DNA from: Prunella strophiata
Taxonomy: Eukaryota; Chordata; Aves; Passeriformes; Prunellidae
NCBI GenBank assembly: GCA_036583965.1
Contig: JAZBQD010000018.1
Location: 69,169,785-69,233,784 of the forward strand
DNA: 64,000 nt
Reading direction: 5' to 3'
The notes below the pieces were generated by a model. That model did no database searches and was not told where the DNA came from. It saw only the letters and a list, made by a program, of their open reading frames with translations. Below, piece after piece: positions 1 to 12,496 of this stretch; position 1 is the stretch's first letter, and each line of letters opens with the position of its first letter. The translations under genes were made by a program, and so were the position numbers.

Positions 1-135
1 AATGGCCTGGGTGGAAGGGTTTGAAAGATATTTCAAAGATATTTCAAAGATATTTCATTCCTCCCCCTGGCATGGGCACCCTCCACTGCCCCAGCCTGGC
101 CCTGGACACTGCCAGGGGTGGCAGCTGCCCTCAGG
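1..135 (-). mobile_element. CR1 LINE 3'-end fragment
   Basis: The text resembles the antisense of the avian CR1 3' end: a 'ggcctgggtggaaggg' start, then a 'catgggcaccctccactg' block and 'ctggacactgccagggg'. Between them sits a short local repeat, AAAGATATTTC, three times at about 24-56. The fragment is cut by the window edge. This is family recognition by eye. Confidence 0.5.
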
Positions 136-522
136 TTCATTCTGAATTCCCCAGGAAAACAAAGCAAAGCTTCCCCTGGCACAAAAGGAACCTGGTCACT
201 TTAGCAGATCCAGGGAAGGCACACAAACCCTGCACCTCACCTTCAGGGGGGCTTTGACCCCAAGCCCACTTTGTAAAGCTCATTTCTCACTGAAGCAGGG
301 TAAATGAGGCTGGGCACTGAGTGAGCAGTGAAATACCCATTGTGCAGCAATCCCTTTGCACATACCCAGGGGTGAGGCAGGGGCTGGGGCTCCAGAAGCC
401 TCTGCTGAGGGCAGCAGCCTTTCCTCCAGCGTGGGCAGCTCTGGCAGCTCCCTCCTGGCACAGCTCAGGCCCAGCTCCGCGTCCCAGGAGCAGCTGCTGC
501 CCAGCTCTGCTGCCAGCCAGAA
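136..522. other. Unique DNA, no gene seen
   Basis: Ordinary moderately GC-rich sequence with no splice-flanked open frame, RNA gene or repeat that I can support. Confidence 0.5.
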
Positions 523-546
523 CCAGGGCTCCTGGGGGAGGAAACA

Positions 547-614
<68 letters not shown>

Positions 615-678
615 CCACCACCTGTGAGACTGAGACAGGCACCACTGACCCTGACCAGGGCTCCTGGGGGAGGAAACA

Positions 679-725
<47 letters not shown>

Positions 726-776
726 CCATCATCATCACACCACCTGTGAGACTGAGACAGGCAGCACTGACCCTGA
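523..776. repeat. Two-copy ~130-bp duplication, each with a (CAT)n tract
   Basis: Unit 1 (523-654) and unit 2 (655-776) both start CCAGGGCTCCTGGGGGAGG, pass through a (CAT)n microsatellite (about 553-616 and 685-736) and end in a shared GTGAGACTGAGACAGGC segment. The two microsatellites differ in length. Long methionine, aspartate, serine or isoleucine runs in the translations come from this trinucleotide and are not protein evidence. Confidence 0.85.
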
Positions 777-1200
777 CCAGGGCCCCCTGAGGCTGGGGTG
801 GCACAGGAGCAGGGGCACTGATGAGCAGGGAAGTCTCCAGAGCTGCTGGGAGTCCAGCACTGCCCGAGGAGCTGCTCTGCCTTTGGAGGCACCAGAAAGG
901 GCCACAGCTCCTGCCACAGCACAGCTCTGCCCTGTGAGCCAGAGCTTTTGCACAAGCAGCAGGAAATCCAGTTATTTCATTCACAGCAGGCTGATAAAGC
1001 TCAGCCTTTCCACACCTGAGAGCTGAGGGAATTCCCAGAGCAATTCAACACTTGGCAGCACAGCCAGCACATCTCCTGGGACTGCATCTCAGTGCCAGCT
1101 CTGCACTCCACACACAGCACCTCCTGGTAATTGCAATTAATTAAGCCTCACCCCAGGCCAGGCCAGCTCAGCACACAGCCTGGCAGCAGCACTTTGCTGA
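777..1200. other. Unique DNA, no gene seen
   Basis: No coding exon, RNA gene or known repeat supported. Confidence 0.5.
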
Positions 1201-1465
1201 GGGATGGCTGATCCCAGGGATGGCTGATCCCAGGGACACCCCAGGAACATCCCAGGGATGGCTGATCCCAGGGATGGCTGATCCCAGGGATGGCTGATCC
1301 CAGGGATGGCTGATCCCAGGGATGGCTGATCCCAGGGATGGCTGATCCCAGGGATGGCTGATCCCAGGGATGGCTGATCCCAGGGACACCCCAGGGACAC
1401 CCCAGGGACACCCCAGGGACACCCCAGGGACACCCCAGGGACACCCCAGGAACATCCCAGGGACA
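1201..1465. repeat. 16-bp then 11-bp tandem arrays
   Basis: About ten copies of GGGATGGCTGATCCCA, partly interrupted near 1231-1256, run to 1380. They give way to about six copies of the 11-mer CAGGGACACCC (1380-1465). Both units share the CCAGGGA edge, so one may have grown from the other. Confidence 0.9.
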
Positions 1466-2351
1466 CCCCACTGCTTCACCCTATGCACTACAAAGCTGGG
1501 GGATGGCAAGAAAAGCTGAAGATGTTTTCAAATCCATTTCAAAACTGCTCGTCCATGCTGGAACTTCAGCAAGGTGAGCTCACTCCTGAGCATCCACTAA
1601 TGCAAATTCTTTTTTCCAATACATAACACCTAAAAAGAGAAACTACAGCCATCACAAATGAATCTTCACCCATCTCCCTTGTTCCCTTTTCTGTACATTC
1701 CAGTGCACCTGGTGTTGAAAAATGTCATAAACCCCATCATGTGAACAGGCCATTTCTGCCCATAGAATCATATTTTAACCTTTTAACAAGTATTTCTGTT
1801 TGGAATGAAAAAAAATATTAGTGACAACTCACTACCAAGTGCAAGAATATTCCTGGGAGAGGGAATTTCATTTGAACAAGTCTTGGGCTAATGGAGATGG
1901 AGCAAGATTACAGAAGAATAAATTGCTGAGCTTCTACTCCAAGGCAATTTCTTGCCCAGAAGCACTCCCTCCTCCCAGACACCCCCTTTGCACTCCCAGC
2001 TTCCCAAAGCCACTCAGCCCCAGCAGGATCTGAACAGGCTGGGCCAGCCCTGCTCTGGGGAAGCAGATTTCCCTGGAGGGAGTGGTGAGGAGATGCTAAT
2101 TCATGAGTCAGGATGCCAGCTCTCCACAGAGCCTCTCCAGCAGCTTCAGAGCACAGCTCCATCCCAAAGAGACCCCAAAGAGCTCCCAGAGAGCTTCCCA
2201 GAGAGATCCCAGAGGCTCCAGGCAGCACCAGAGCAGCCCTGGGAGCTCCCAGCCCCTCCTGCCCTGACCCAGGCAGCACCAATGTCCACCCTCCTGTCCC
2301 AGGCACAGAACAGCTCCAGCAGAGCTGGCCCTGGGCCCTCTGAGCCCATGG
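1466..2351. other. Unique DNA, no gene seen
   Basis: AT-richer (1500-1850) then GC-richer unique sequence. I see no convincing exon on either strand. Confidence 0.45.
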
Positions 2352-2705
2352 AGGCACATGGTGCATGGGATGCTCCAAAATCCCAATTCTCTCTGCCACA
2401 GGATGCACATTTGTTATGGAATGCTCCAAAATCCCATTTCTCTCTGCCACAGGATGCACTTTGTCTATGGGATGCTCCAAAATCCCATTTCTCTCTACCA
2501 CAGGATGCACTTTGTCTATGGGATGCTCCAAAATCCCATTTCTCTTTGCCACAGGATGCACATTTGTTATGGGATGCTCCAAAATCCCATTTCTCTCTGC
2601 CACAGGAGGCACTTTGTTATGGAATGCTCCAAAATCCCATTTCTCTCTGCCACAGGATGCACTTTGTTCATGGGATGCTCCAAAATCCCATTTCTCTCTG
2701 CCCAC
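2352..2705. repeat. 51-bp minisatellite, ~7 copies
   Basis: Each unit contains GATGCTCCAAAATCCCAT followed by TTCTCTCTGCCACAGGATGC. The period is 51 bp with a 1-bp slip near 2610. Because 51 is divisible by three, the array stays open as a repeating peptide, which is an artefact. Confidence 0.9.
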
Positions 2706-3535
2706 ACGTGGTGGGAGACAAGCCCAGAGAACAGCCCCAGCCAGGGGGAATGAGCAGGTGAAAGCAGAGCAGGTGAAAGCAGAGCTGCAATAAATGTCTG
2801 GACCACAGCAGATCATCACTGCCTGCTGCAGGATCTGAGCTCAGCTGTGCCTGCCAAAGCCCCAATGCACAGGAAGGGCTGCACACAACTGCAGCCACAG
2901 GATATTGGTGGAGCTAATTCCTGATCAGTCAGAGTTCAGGAGGGTTTGCAGCAGGCACCTCACAGGTCTAAGCAGGAAATTCACTTTTTTTTTTTTTGTG
3001 TAAGGAAGGAGAAAACACAGAGGATGACAGAGAATACTACAAAACACTCCAGCTCCATCCAGGTTTGGTAATTCCCATTTCCACCTCAGTTTGTCACCAT
3101 TTCTTACCCAAATGTCCCTAACTCCAGAAGTGCCTGCAATGCTGCTGGGGGTGGCAGAGGAAGGGGTTTGGTTTGGGGGTGGGTGGTGGAAGGGAGATAA
3201 AGAGAAATAGAGAGAGAAAGGACCAGATTTGTAATTAGTCAGGAATTCTCCACTGCAATGCACCTGTAGCATTACAGTCAGACACTGCACGTGAAAGGAA
3301 ATATTACCATCAACTCTGATCCTCCCAGGAAGGCACCAGCCCTGAAAAACCAGCACCCAATGAGGTAAAAGCTCTAAAATCAGAGAGCAAGCCCAGCACC
3401 CAGCTCTGGAGCAGCCACCTGCAAATGCCAGCAGAGCCAGCAGCTCCCCCAGCCCAGTGTGGGCATTTAAACTGAATTGAACCCCTGGGCACATCACAGG
3501 GACTGTGCCCATGGTCCCCAAACTGGTTTAGTCAC
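2706..3535. other. Unique DNA with a short poly-T tract
   Basis: Contains a T homopolymer near 2985-2998 and otherwise unique DNA. No gene supported. Confidence 0.45.
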
Positions 3536-3795
3536 TGCCAGGGACTGGGGACAAGGGACAGGAGCCAGGGAATGGCTCCCACTGGGAAAGGGGAGATTGG
3601 GCTGGGATCTTGGGAATTGGGAATTGCTGTGTGGGAGGGTGGGGAGGGCTGGGCTGGAATTGCCAGCTTTGCTGTGGCTGCCCCTGGATCCCTGGGCAGT
3701 GCCAAGGCCAGCTGGGACACTGGAGCAGCCTGGAGGCAGTGTTTTTAGGAGGGGTCCCTGGCATGGCAGGGTGGCATGGATGGGCTCTGAGGTCC
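3536..3795 (+). mobile_element. CR1 LINE 3'-end fragment
   Basis: Reads in CR1 sense orientation: GGGACTGGGGACAAGGG, then 'tgctgtggctgcccctgg', 'cagtgccaaggccag', 'cctggcatggcagggtgg' and 'tctgaggtccctt'. It closely matches a longer CR1 copy at 24200-24625. It abuts the 57-bp array, whose unit itself carries CR1-like sequence. Confidence 0.75.
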
Positions 3796-3796
3796 C

Positions 3797-5083
3797 TTCA
3801 CCCCCTGGACACCTCCAGGGATGGGGACTCCACCAGAGCCCAAGCAAAGCTCATCCCCCCTGGACACCTCCAGGGATGGGGACTCCACCAGAGCCCAAGC
3901 AAAGCTCATCCCTTCACCCCCTGGACACCTCCAGGGATGGGGACTCCACCAGAGCCCAAGCAAAGCTCATCCCTTCCCTGGACACCTCCAGGGATGGGGA
4001 CTCCACCAGAGCCCAAGCAAAGCTCATCCCTTCCCTGGACACCTCCAGGGATGGGGACTCCACCAGAGCCCAAGCAAAGCTCATCCCTTCCCTGGACACC
4101 TCCAGGGATGGGGACTCCACCAGAGCCCAAGCAAAGCTCATCCCTTCCCTGGACACCTCCAGGGATGGGGACTCCACCAGAGCCCAAGCAAAGCTCATCC
4201 CTTCACCCCCTGGACACCTCCAGGGATGGGGACTCCACCAGAGCCCAAGCAAAGCTCATCCCTTCCCTGGACACCTCCAGGGATGGGGACTCCACCAGAG
4301 CCCAAGCAAAGCTCATCCCTTCCCTGGACACCTCCAGGGATGGGGACTCCACCAGAGCCCAAGCAAAGCTCATCCCTTCACCCCCTGGACACCTCCAGGG
4401 ATGGGGACTCCACCAGAACCTCAAGCAAAGCTCATCCCTTCCCTGGACACCTCCAGGGATGGGGACTCCACCAGAGCCCAAGCAAAGCTCATCCCTTCCC
4501 TGGACACCTCCAGGGATGGGGACTCCACCAGAGCCCAAGCAAAGCTCATCCCTTCCCTGGACACCTCCAGGGATGGGGACTCCACCAGAGCCCAAGCAAA
4601 GCTCATCCCCCCTGGACACCTCCAGGGATGGGGACTCCACCAGAGCCCAAGCAAAGCTCATCCCTTCCCTGGACACCTCCAGGGATGGGGACTCCACCAG
4701 AGCCCAAGCAAAGCTCATCCCTTCCCTGGACACCTCCAGGGATGGGGACTCCACCAGAGCCCAAGCAAAGCTCATCCCTTCCCTGGACACCTCCAGGGAT
4801 GGGCACTCCACCAGAACCTCAAGCAAAGCTCATCCCTTCCCTGGACACCTCCAGGGATGGGCACTCCACCAGAAGCTCAAAGCTCATCCCTTCACCCCCT
4901 GGACACCTCCAGGGATGGGGACTCCACCAGAGCCCAAGCAAAGCTCATCCCTTCCCTGGACACCCCCAGGGATGGGGACTCCACCAGAACCTCAAGCAAA
5001 GCTCATCCCTTCACCCTCTGGACACCTCCAGGGATGGGGACTCCACCAGAGCCCAAGCAAAGCTCATCCCCCCTGGACACCTC
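3797..5083. repeat. 57-bp minisatellite, ~22 copies, CR1-derived
   Basis: The unit contains CCTGGACACCTCCAGGGATG, then GGGACTCCACCAGAGCCC and AAGCAAAGCTCATCCCTT. Length variants insert CACCC or drop TTC. The part around CAGGGATGGGGACTCCACCA is the same text as the CR1 copy at 34536-34556, so the unit looks like an amplified CR1 piece. Its period is divisible by three, so frames of more than 400 codons are open on + and shorter ones on -. All are spurious. Confidence 0.92.
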
Positions 5084-5198
5084 CCCCAGCAGGCTCCCCA
5101 GCCCCAGCTGTGCTTCCCCAAGCTCCAGGGGCAGCTCCCTGGCTAAACCACCCAGAACAATCCCCCATTGCAGGGGGCAGCAGCACACTCTGCTGCTT
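5084..5198. other. Unique spacer before the 1-kb duplication
   Basis: About 115 bp of GC-rich unique DNA joins the 57-bp array to the duplicated block. Confidence 0.5.
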
Positions 5199-7213
5199 CA
5201 TTCCAGTTCTAATCCTGCTCCAGAGAGCACCACTGAGGAATAAGCTGGGTAAGAAAGTGCCCCATGCCAGCACTGGGTGTTCAGGGCACAAACCAGGCAG
5301 CTGCAAGCAGGAGGAAAGATTTACTAAATGAGTGTAATCATCTCTGAGGGCTCCCACACAACTCAAATCCAATGAAGAAAATTTAACAACGTTTTTCTTC
5401 CTCAAGTTCAATACATGGCTTCTGCTGCTAAATACATGAAGAGGGGTGAGGACAGAAATAAAGCTGAACAACTACAGCCACCCCCACAGCACAGTGCCAT
5501 GAATTAGAGCTGGAGAAGCAGCTCTGAACCCATGCTGCAGTTCATGGGCAGAAATATGAATGTTACTGGGTTCTGAACTACCTTCAACATCCAGGGTAGC
5601 TCTCCTTATGTTATTCTGCCCCACAGACCACTGAGAATACCCCACAGCAGAACATGGAGAACAAAGTAAAAACCCAGGGAGGGAAGGAAAACAGACCTCC
5701 CCAGATAAGTGATGCCAACCACCTGACCTGCCAGGCCATCAGAAACACTCTGGTTTCTGCCAACACCTGAGGGCAGCCCAGCCCAGCCCTGCCAGAGCCA
5801 CTAACACACACCCACACACTTCTGAACACTCCAGGGATGAGCCCAGCACTCCCTGGGCAGCCTGCTCCAGCCTCACAGCCCTTTCTGGCAGGAATCCTCC
5901 CCAAAACCCACCCTAAAGCTCCCCTGGCACAGCCTGAGGCTGCTCCCCCTGCCCTGGTGTCTGTCACACCCCAACAGGCTCTGCCCTGCCCCCGGGCACT
6001 GCTCCATGCTCAAGTGGCAGAATCTCAGTCAGGCTAAGCTGCTGTGCTGGGCTCCTCTCCTGGGGGCCTTGGGGAGCCCCAGGAGTGCTGCACAAAGGAA
6101 AGCAGCTCAGAGCTCACCCAGCTGCTGCTGGGGGTGCCATGGTGGCAGCAGGCAGGAATTGGATGGGCTGTGGGGAGCAATGCTGGCAACCCAGCCTGGC
6201 TGAGAACCATTCCAGTTCTAATCCTGCTCCAGAGAGCACCACTGAGGAATAAGCTGGGTAAGGAAGTGCCCCATGCCAGCACTGGGTGTTCAGGGCACAA
6301 ACCAGGCAGCTGCAAGCAGGAGGAAAGATTTACTAAATGAGTGTAATCATCTCTGAGGGCTCCCACACAACTCAAATCCAATGAAGAAAATTTAACAACG
6401 TTTTTCTTCCTCAAGTTCAATACATGGCTTCTGCTGCTAAATACATGAAGAGGGGTGAGGACAGAAATAAAGCTGAACAACTACAGCCACCCCCACAGCA
6501 CAGTGCCATGAATTAGAGCTGGAGAAGCAGCTCTGAACCCATGCTGCAGTTCATGGGCAGAAATATGAATGTTACTGGGTTCTGAACTACCTTCAACATC
6601 CAGGGTAGCTCTCCTTATGTTATTCTGCCCCACAGACCACTGAGAATACCCCACAGCAGAACATGGAGAACAAAGTAAAAACCCAGGGAGGGAAGGAAAA
6701 CAGACCTCCCCAGATAAGTGATGCCAACCACCTGACCTGCCAGGCCATCAGAAACACTCTGGTTTCTGCCAACACCTGAGGGCAGCCCAGCCCTGCCAGA
6801 GCCACTAACACACACCCACACACTTCTGAACACTCCAGGGATGAGCCCAGCACTCCCTGGGCAGCCTGCTCCAGCCTCACAGCCCTTTCTGGCAGGAATC
6901 CTCCCCAAAACCCACCCTAAAGCTCCCCTGGCACAGCCTGAGGCTGCTCCCCCTGCCCTGGTGTCTGTCACACCCCAACAGGCTCTGCCCTGCCCCCGGG
7001 CACTGCTCCATGCTCAAGTGGCAGAATCTCAGTCAGGCTAAGCTGCTGTGCTGGGCTCCTCTCCTGGGGGCCTTGGGGAGCCCCAGGAGTGCTGCACAAA
7101 GGAAAGCAGCTCAGAGCTCACCCAGCTGCTGCTGGGGGTGCCATGGTGGCAGCAGGCAGGGAATGGCTGGGCTGTGGGGAGCACTGCTGGCACCCAGGCC
7201 TGGCTGAGAACCA
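5199..7213. repeat. ~1.0-kb tandem segmental duplication
   Basis: Copy 1 (5199-6207) and copy 2 (6208-7213) align nearly base for base at an offset of 1009, dropping to 1004 after a 5-bp CAGCC deletion near 6783. Other differences are a few substitutions, clustered in the last ~70 bp. Neither copy has a convincing gene; open frames of ~118 codons occur in both copies on the minus strand but lack splice or codon support. Confidence 0.95.
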
Positions 7214-7335
7214 GGCACAGCCTCAGTCCTTCGAGTGAAGAGTTAACAACAACACAAAGCAGAGCCAAATCGAGGCTCTGCAGCCTGGCCTGGCCCTTGG
7301 TGCAGTGAGAGCCTGGGGCCACTGGGAGTCAGCAG
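7214..7335. other. Unique DNA
   Basis: Short unique stretch after the duplication, with nothing recognised. Confidence 0.4.
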
Positions 7336-7740
7336 CCACTGCTGCAGGGCAGGGACAGGGACAGGGACAACAAACAGGAACTCAGCTGGAACAGCAGGGA
7401 TCCAGCTGGGAACCAGGGATGGATCTACCAGGGAACCAGGGACTGATCCACCTGGAGCAGCAGGGACTGATCCAGCTGGAACACCAGGGATCCCCCTGGA
7501 GAACCAGGGATCCAGCTGGGAACCAGAGATCTGCCTGGAACACCAGAGATCTGCCCTGGAGAACCAGGGATCCAACTGAGAACCAAGAATCCACCTGGAA
7601 CACCAGGGACTGATCCACCTGGAGCAGCAGGGATGGGAACCAGGGACTGATCCACCTGGAACACCAGGGATGGATCCAGCTGGACACACCAGGGATGGAT
7701 CCACCTGGAACACCAGGGAAGCAGCTGCTCTGCCCCAGGG
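7336..7740. repeat. Degenerate ~25-bp array (ACCAGGGATCCA type)
   Basis: Irregular copies built from 'accagggactgatccacctgg', 'aacaccagggat' and 'gagcagcaggga' with period roughly 22-28 bp. It begins as short GGGACA repeats at 7350-7370. It is more diverged than other arrays here, suggesting an older VNTR. Confidence 0.8.
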
Positions 7741-8340
7741 ACTGCAGACCTGCAGTCTGCAGCTCCCACCCCTGAGCACCTCCAGGAGCTTTCCTCTGCC
7801 TCCTCCAGACCCTGTTGTGGCAGGGAAGCACCACTGCCTCCTCCTCCTCCCAGCCCAGCCTCCTGCCCTCTGTGCCAGCCCTGCCTGCCCCAGGCTCAGG
7901 CCACCCTGCTGGCCTGTCCCTTGTCCTGGCAGCCCCAAAAGGAGAGAGGACCCAGCTGAGGCCAAGGAGGGAAGGTTTCCCTGCAGCTGCCAGTGCTGCT
8001 CCCATGCATGCAGCCTGGAGCAGAGGGGGCACTGCCACCTCCCCTGAGCTCGGGGCCCTGTGCCAGAGCTGCAGTGCCAGGATTTCACCCCTCAGTGAGC
8101 AGGGCTCTGCATTTCCCATGGCTAAAGGCCAGGACTGCTCTGGGGCCGTTACTCCAGCTGGCCAAGCCCTGTGAGGGGCAGCCCTGGCTGCAGGCTGGCA
8201 CTGTCCCCAGCTGTCACCACCCCAGCACATCCCCTGCTCACAGGGTGGCACAGCACAGCACCAGCCCATGGGCTGGGCCTCAGCAACAGGGCCAGGGGGA
8301 TTGGAGCAGCTGGCCAGGCTCCTTTTCCTGAAAAACACCC
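7741..8340. other. Unique GC-rich DNA, no gene seen
   Basis: No exon or RNA gene supported on either strand. Confidence 0.45.
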
Positions 8341-8682
8341 CAACACCTCCTGTCCTGTCCTGTCCTGCAGTGACCACAGACATCTCCTGTCCTGTCCTGC
8401 AGTGACCACAGACACCTCCTGTCCTGTCCTGTCCTGCAGTGACCACAGACATCTCCTGTCCTGTCCTGCAGTGACCACAGACATCTCCTGTCCTGTCCTG
8501 TCCTGTCCTGCAGTGACCACAGACATCTCCTGTCCTGTCCTGTCCTGCAGTGACCACTGACACCTCCTGTCCTGTCCTGTCCTGCAGTGACCACAGACAT
8601 CTCCTGTCCTGTCCTGTCCTGCAGTGACCACAGACACCTCCTGTCCTGTCCTGTCCTGCAGTGACCACAGACATCTCCCACT
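8341..8682. repeat. ~36-bp array with nested (TGTCC)n
   Basis: About nine units of GCAGTGACCACAGACATC followed by (CTGTC)2-4. Unit length varies in 5-bp steps (about 31, 36, 41), so there are two levels of repeat. The minus strand reads as repeating 'GQDRTGDVCGHCRT', which is not a protein. Confidence 0.9.
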
Positions 8683-8754
8683 CATCACCACCTCCCAAAG
8701 AGCACTGAGGGGCCTTTTGTGTCACCAGCCACCCCAGCACCCCCAGACACACCT

Positions 8755-8865
8755 GTGCAGCTCTGTCCCTGGGCTCTGTCCCTGTCCCTGGGCTCTGTCC
8801 CTGGGCTCTGTCCCTGTCCATGGGCTCTGTCCCTGTCCCCTGTCCCTGGGCTCTGTCCAGTTTGT
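8755..8865. repeat. CCCTGGGCTCTGT short array
   Basis: Copies of TCCCTGGGCTCTG mixed with CTGTCC hexamers. Low complexity. Confidence 0.8.
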
Positions 8866-10090
8866 CCCAGCTCCCTTTCCTGAGCCTCCACCCCCCCTCA
8901 CCCCCAAGCTCCTCTCCAGGCACACAGAAATTACCAGAAACTGGCACATCACTGCCAGCCTCTCCTCAGTGAGCAAAAACTTGAGGGAAGTGTTGAGCAT
9001 AAGTTTTTTAGGCCAGTTTGAACCCCAGCCCAGTGCAAATCTGTGCTGGCTTCTGTCACAAGGTGTGCCAAAGCACCCCAGGGGCCAGCACAGGTGAGCA
9101 GGGCACAGCAGCACAGGTGACTCCTGACTGCTGCTGGCCTGGGCCCTTTGGGTGCCCCTGGGAAACCCAGCCTGAAGCTCCCAGCAGAGGTGGTTCCCTG
9201 CAAGCAGCTGAAATCGTCCCAGAATGAAGAGAAGGACCCAGCAGAGGAGTCAGGGCAGCACCTGCAGCCCAGGGGAGCAGGGCTGAGCTGGGCTCAGCTC
9301 CAGCTGGGGTTGTCAGAGCAGCACTCACAGCCAGGGCAAAACAAACACACAGGGCAGCAACAGCCACCAGGACACAGCAGCACCTGGCAGCCAAAATGCA
9401 CCAAAACACTGCCCCTGTGCTGGGCACGAGGAGGTGACACAAAAGCAGGAGGTGAATTCACAGCTCCACAACATCCCAGCCTGGAATGATGCAGGGGCTG
9501 GGAGCAGGAATGGCAATTCTGGGTGAATGCACAGGACAGCAGGCAGCAGTGCAGCAGCCAGCCCTGCTCCCTGTGCCAGCTGCACACACCCAGGGAGGCT
9601 CCTGCTGCTGCAGAAAGCTTCTGGGAAGTGCATTAACCTCCCCTGAGCCCCATGCCCAGCAGTCAGACTTGTCCTTAGGGTGGTCCCAGTTACTCCCATG
9701 GCTGTTCCCATCCTCTGCTCCAGCTTCTGCTCTTTCTCCTGCTAAGAGAACCTGCACCAGCCAGGGAATGTTTCTGGAAGTTGATAAGGCATCTACCCCA
9801 GGTTTCCACATGGCTGCTGCACCCCTGAGCCCCTTCCTGGCCCTGGAGCTGTCACACCTTGGGACTTTTCCCTCTGAGAACAGGGGGACAGGTACCACCA
9901 CATGCCAGGACCACACAGGGACGTGCCCAGTGCTCTGCCAAGGTGCCAGCTCAGCAGGACACTGGCTCTGATGGCACACCAGCTCCAGGGATCTGTTCCC
10001 AGCCTCCAGCAGGGATCTGGGCACAGCTGAGTGCACAGAGCTCTGTGTGAGAGAAAAGGAGGCTCCAGGGAGCCCTCCAGCACCTCCCAG
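8866..10090. other. Unique DNA, no gene seen
   Basis: 1.2 kb without a recognisable gene. Open frames up to ~190 codons exist on the minus strand but look random in composition and have no donor/acceptor pairs I trust. Confidence 0.4.
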
Positions 10091-10092
10091 TA

Positions 10093-10391
10093 CCTAAAGG
10101 TGGCTTTTGAAAAAGAACAACTTTTTACACTGGCAGATACTGGAAGGACAAGGAGGAAGGTATTTGAATTAAAAGCTGAGAGATTTAGATGAGATTTTGG
10201 GAATGAATCCTTCCCTGCCAGGTGGGCAGGCCCTGGCACAGCTGTGGCTGCCCCTGCACCCCTGGCAGTGCCCAGGGCAGCTCAGAGGGGATTTGGAGCA
10301 GCCTGGGACAGAGGGACGTGTCCCGGCCATGGCAGGGGTGGCACTGGAGGGGCTCTGAGGTCCCTTCCAAGCAAAGCCAGGATTCCATGAG
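10093..10391 (+). mobile_element. CR1 LINE 3' end
   Basis: Sense-strand CR1 landmarks appear in order: 'ctaaaggtggcttttgaaaa', 'ctttttacactggcagatac', 'ggacaaggaggaagg', 'ttagatgagattttggga', then 'ggccctggcacagctgtgg' and 'ccatggcaggggtgg'. It ends near 'gattccatgag', like the CR1 terminal octamer. No ORF2 coding is retained. Confidence 0.8.
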
Positions 10392-10509
10392 TGCAGCCCT
10401 GTCTGCGAGTGCCCCTCAGGTCACTGACTCAGCCAGCTGCACTCCCTGGGTGCAGGGCAGAGCCAGCCCCGAGGGAACAGAACAATTAACCATCATTAAC
10501 CTGCAATTA

Positions 10510-11910
<1,401 letters not shown>

Positions 11911-11929
11911 TACAACCGCTCCGGACGGT

Positions 11930-12480
11930 GAGCGGCTGCTCCCGCCCGCCCGACCCCGTGCTCACCTGAGTCCGCTGCTCCTCCTGCTCCCGCTGCTGGC
12001 GGTGCTCCATGGCGGCGGGCCGGGCCGTGTGTCGGGCCGTGTGTCTGTCCTTGTGTGTCGGTGTGTGTCCCGCTGTCCCGCCGTGTCCCGCTCCCGGCCG
12101 GGGCCGCCCCGGTCGCCAGGGACTCGCGCTGGCCGCGCACGCGCCGGGACCGCCCCCTCCCCGTGCCGCCATTGGCCGCGGGGGGGCGGGGCCGGGGCGC
12201 GAGCTCCGCACGACAGCGCGGCGATGGGAGGGCGGGGGAAGGCGGCGGGGCCTGAGGGAGGAGAGCGCGCGCGCGGGTGGGTTTTGGCGGGCAGCGGAAG
12301 TGCCCGGATGGAGGCGGGGGGGCGGGGCCGTGAGGGAGCCGTGAGGGAGCCGTGAGGCCGGGGCGGGCCGGACAGAGCTGCCGGTGGACGGACACCTTCC
12401 GCTGCCCTGGGAACTCCGCACAGCCCGGCCGGGACGCTGCCAGGGATCCCGCCGCCGGTGACCTGTGCCAGGAAAGCTCC
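11930..12480 (-). promoter_or_regulatory. CpG-island promoter for the minus-strand exon
   Basis: Dense CpG and GC-box text (GGGGGCGGGGCC types) covers this block. Seen on the minus strand upstream of the ATG are a CCAAT box overlapping a YY1-like AATGGCGGC (plus-strand 12167-12175) and an ETS-like site at 12293-12302 (AGCGGAAGTG). No TATA box is seen, which suits a broad housekeeping promoter. A transcript on the other strand cannot be excluded. Confidence 0.65.
11966..12010 (-). CDS. Candidate first coding exon of an unidentified gene
   Basis: On the minus strand the ATG at 12010-12008 sits in a near-perfect Kozak context (CCGCCGCCATGG). The 15 codons read MEHRQQREQEEQRTQ, a very charged, Gln/Glu/Arg-rich start. 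The sequence continues CTCAG|GTGAGCAC, a consensus donor with the intron starting at 11965 in phase 0. It lies inside a CpG island with housekeeping-type promoter motifs. Later exons were not found, so the gene probably continues leftward past long introns or out of the window. Human EGR4 has ALMS1 as divergent neighbour, making ALMS1 a positional candidate, but I do not recognise this peptide. It could also be a chance ATG in a non-coding first exon. Confidence 0.5.
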
Positions 12481-12496
12481 CCCGTCATATCCCACT

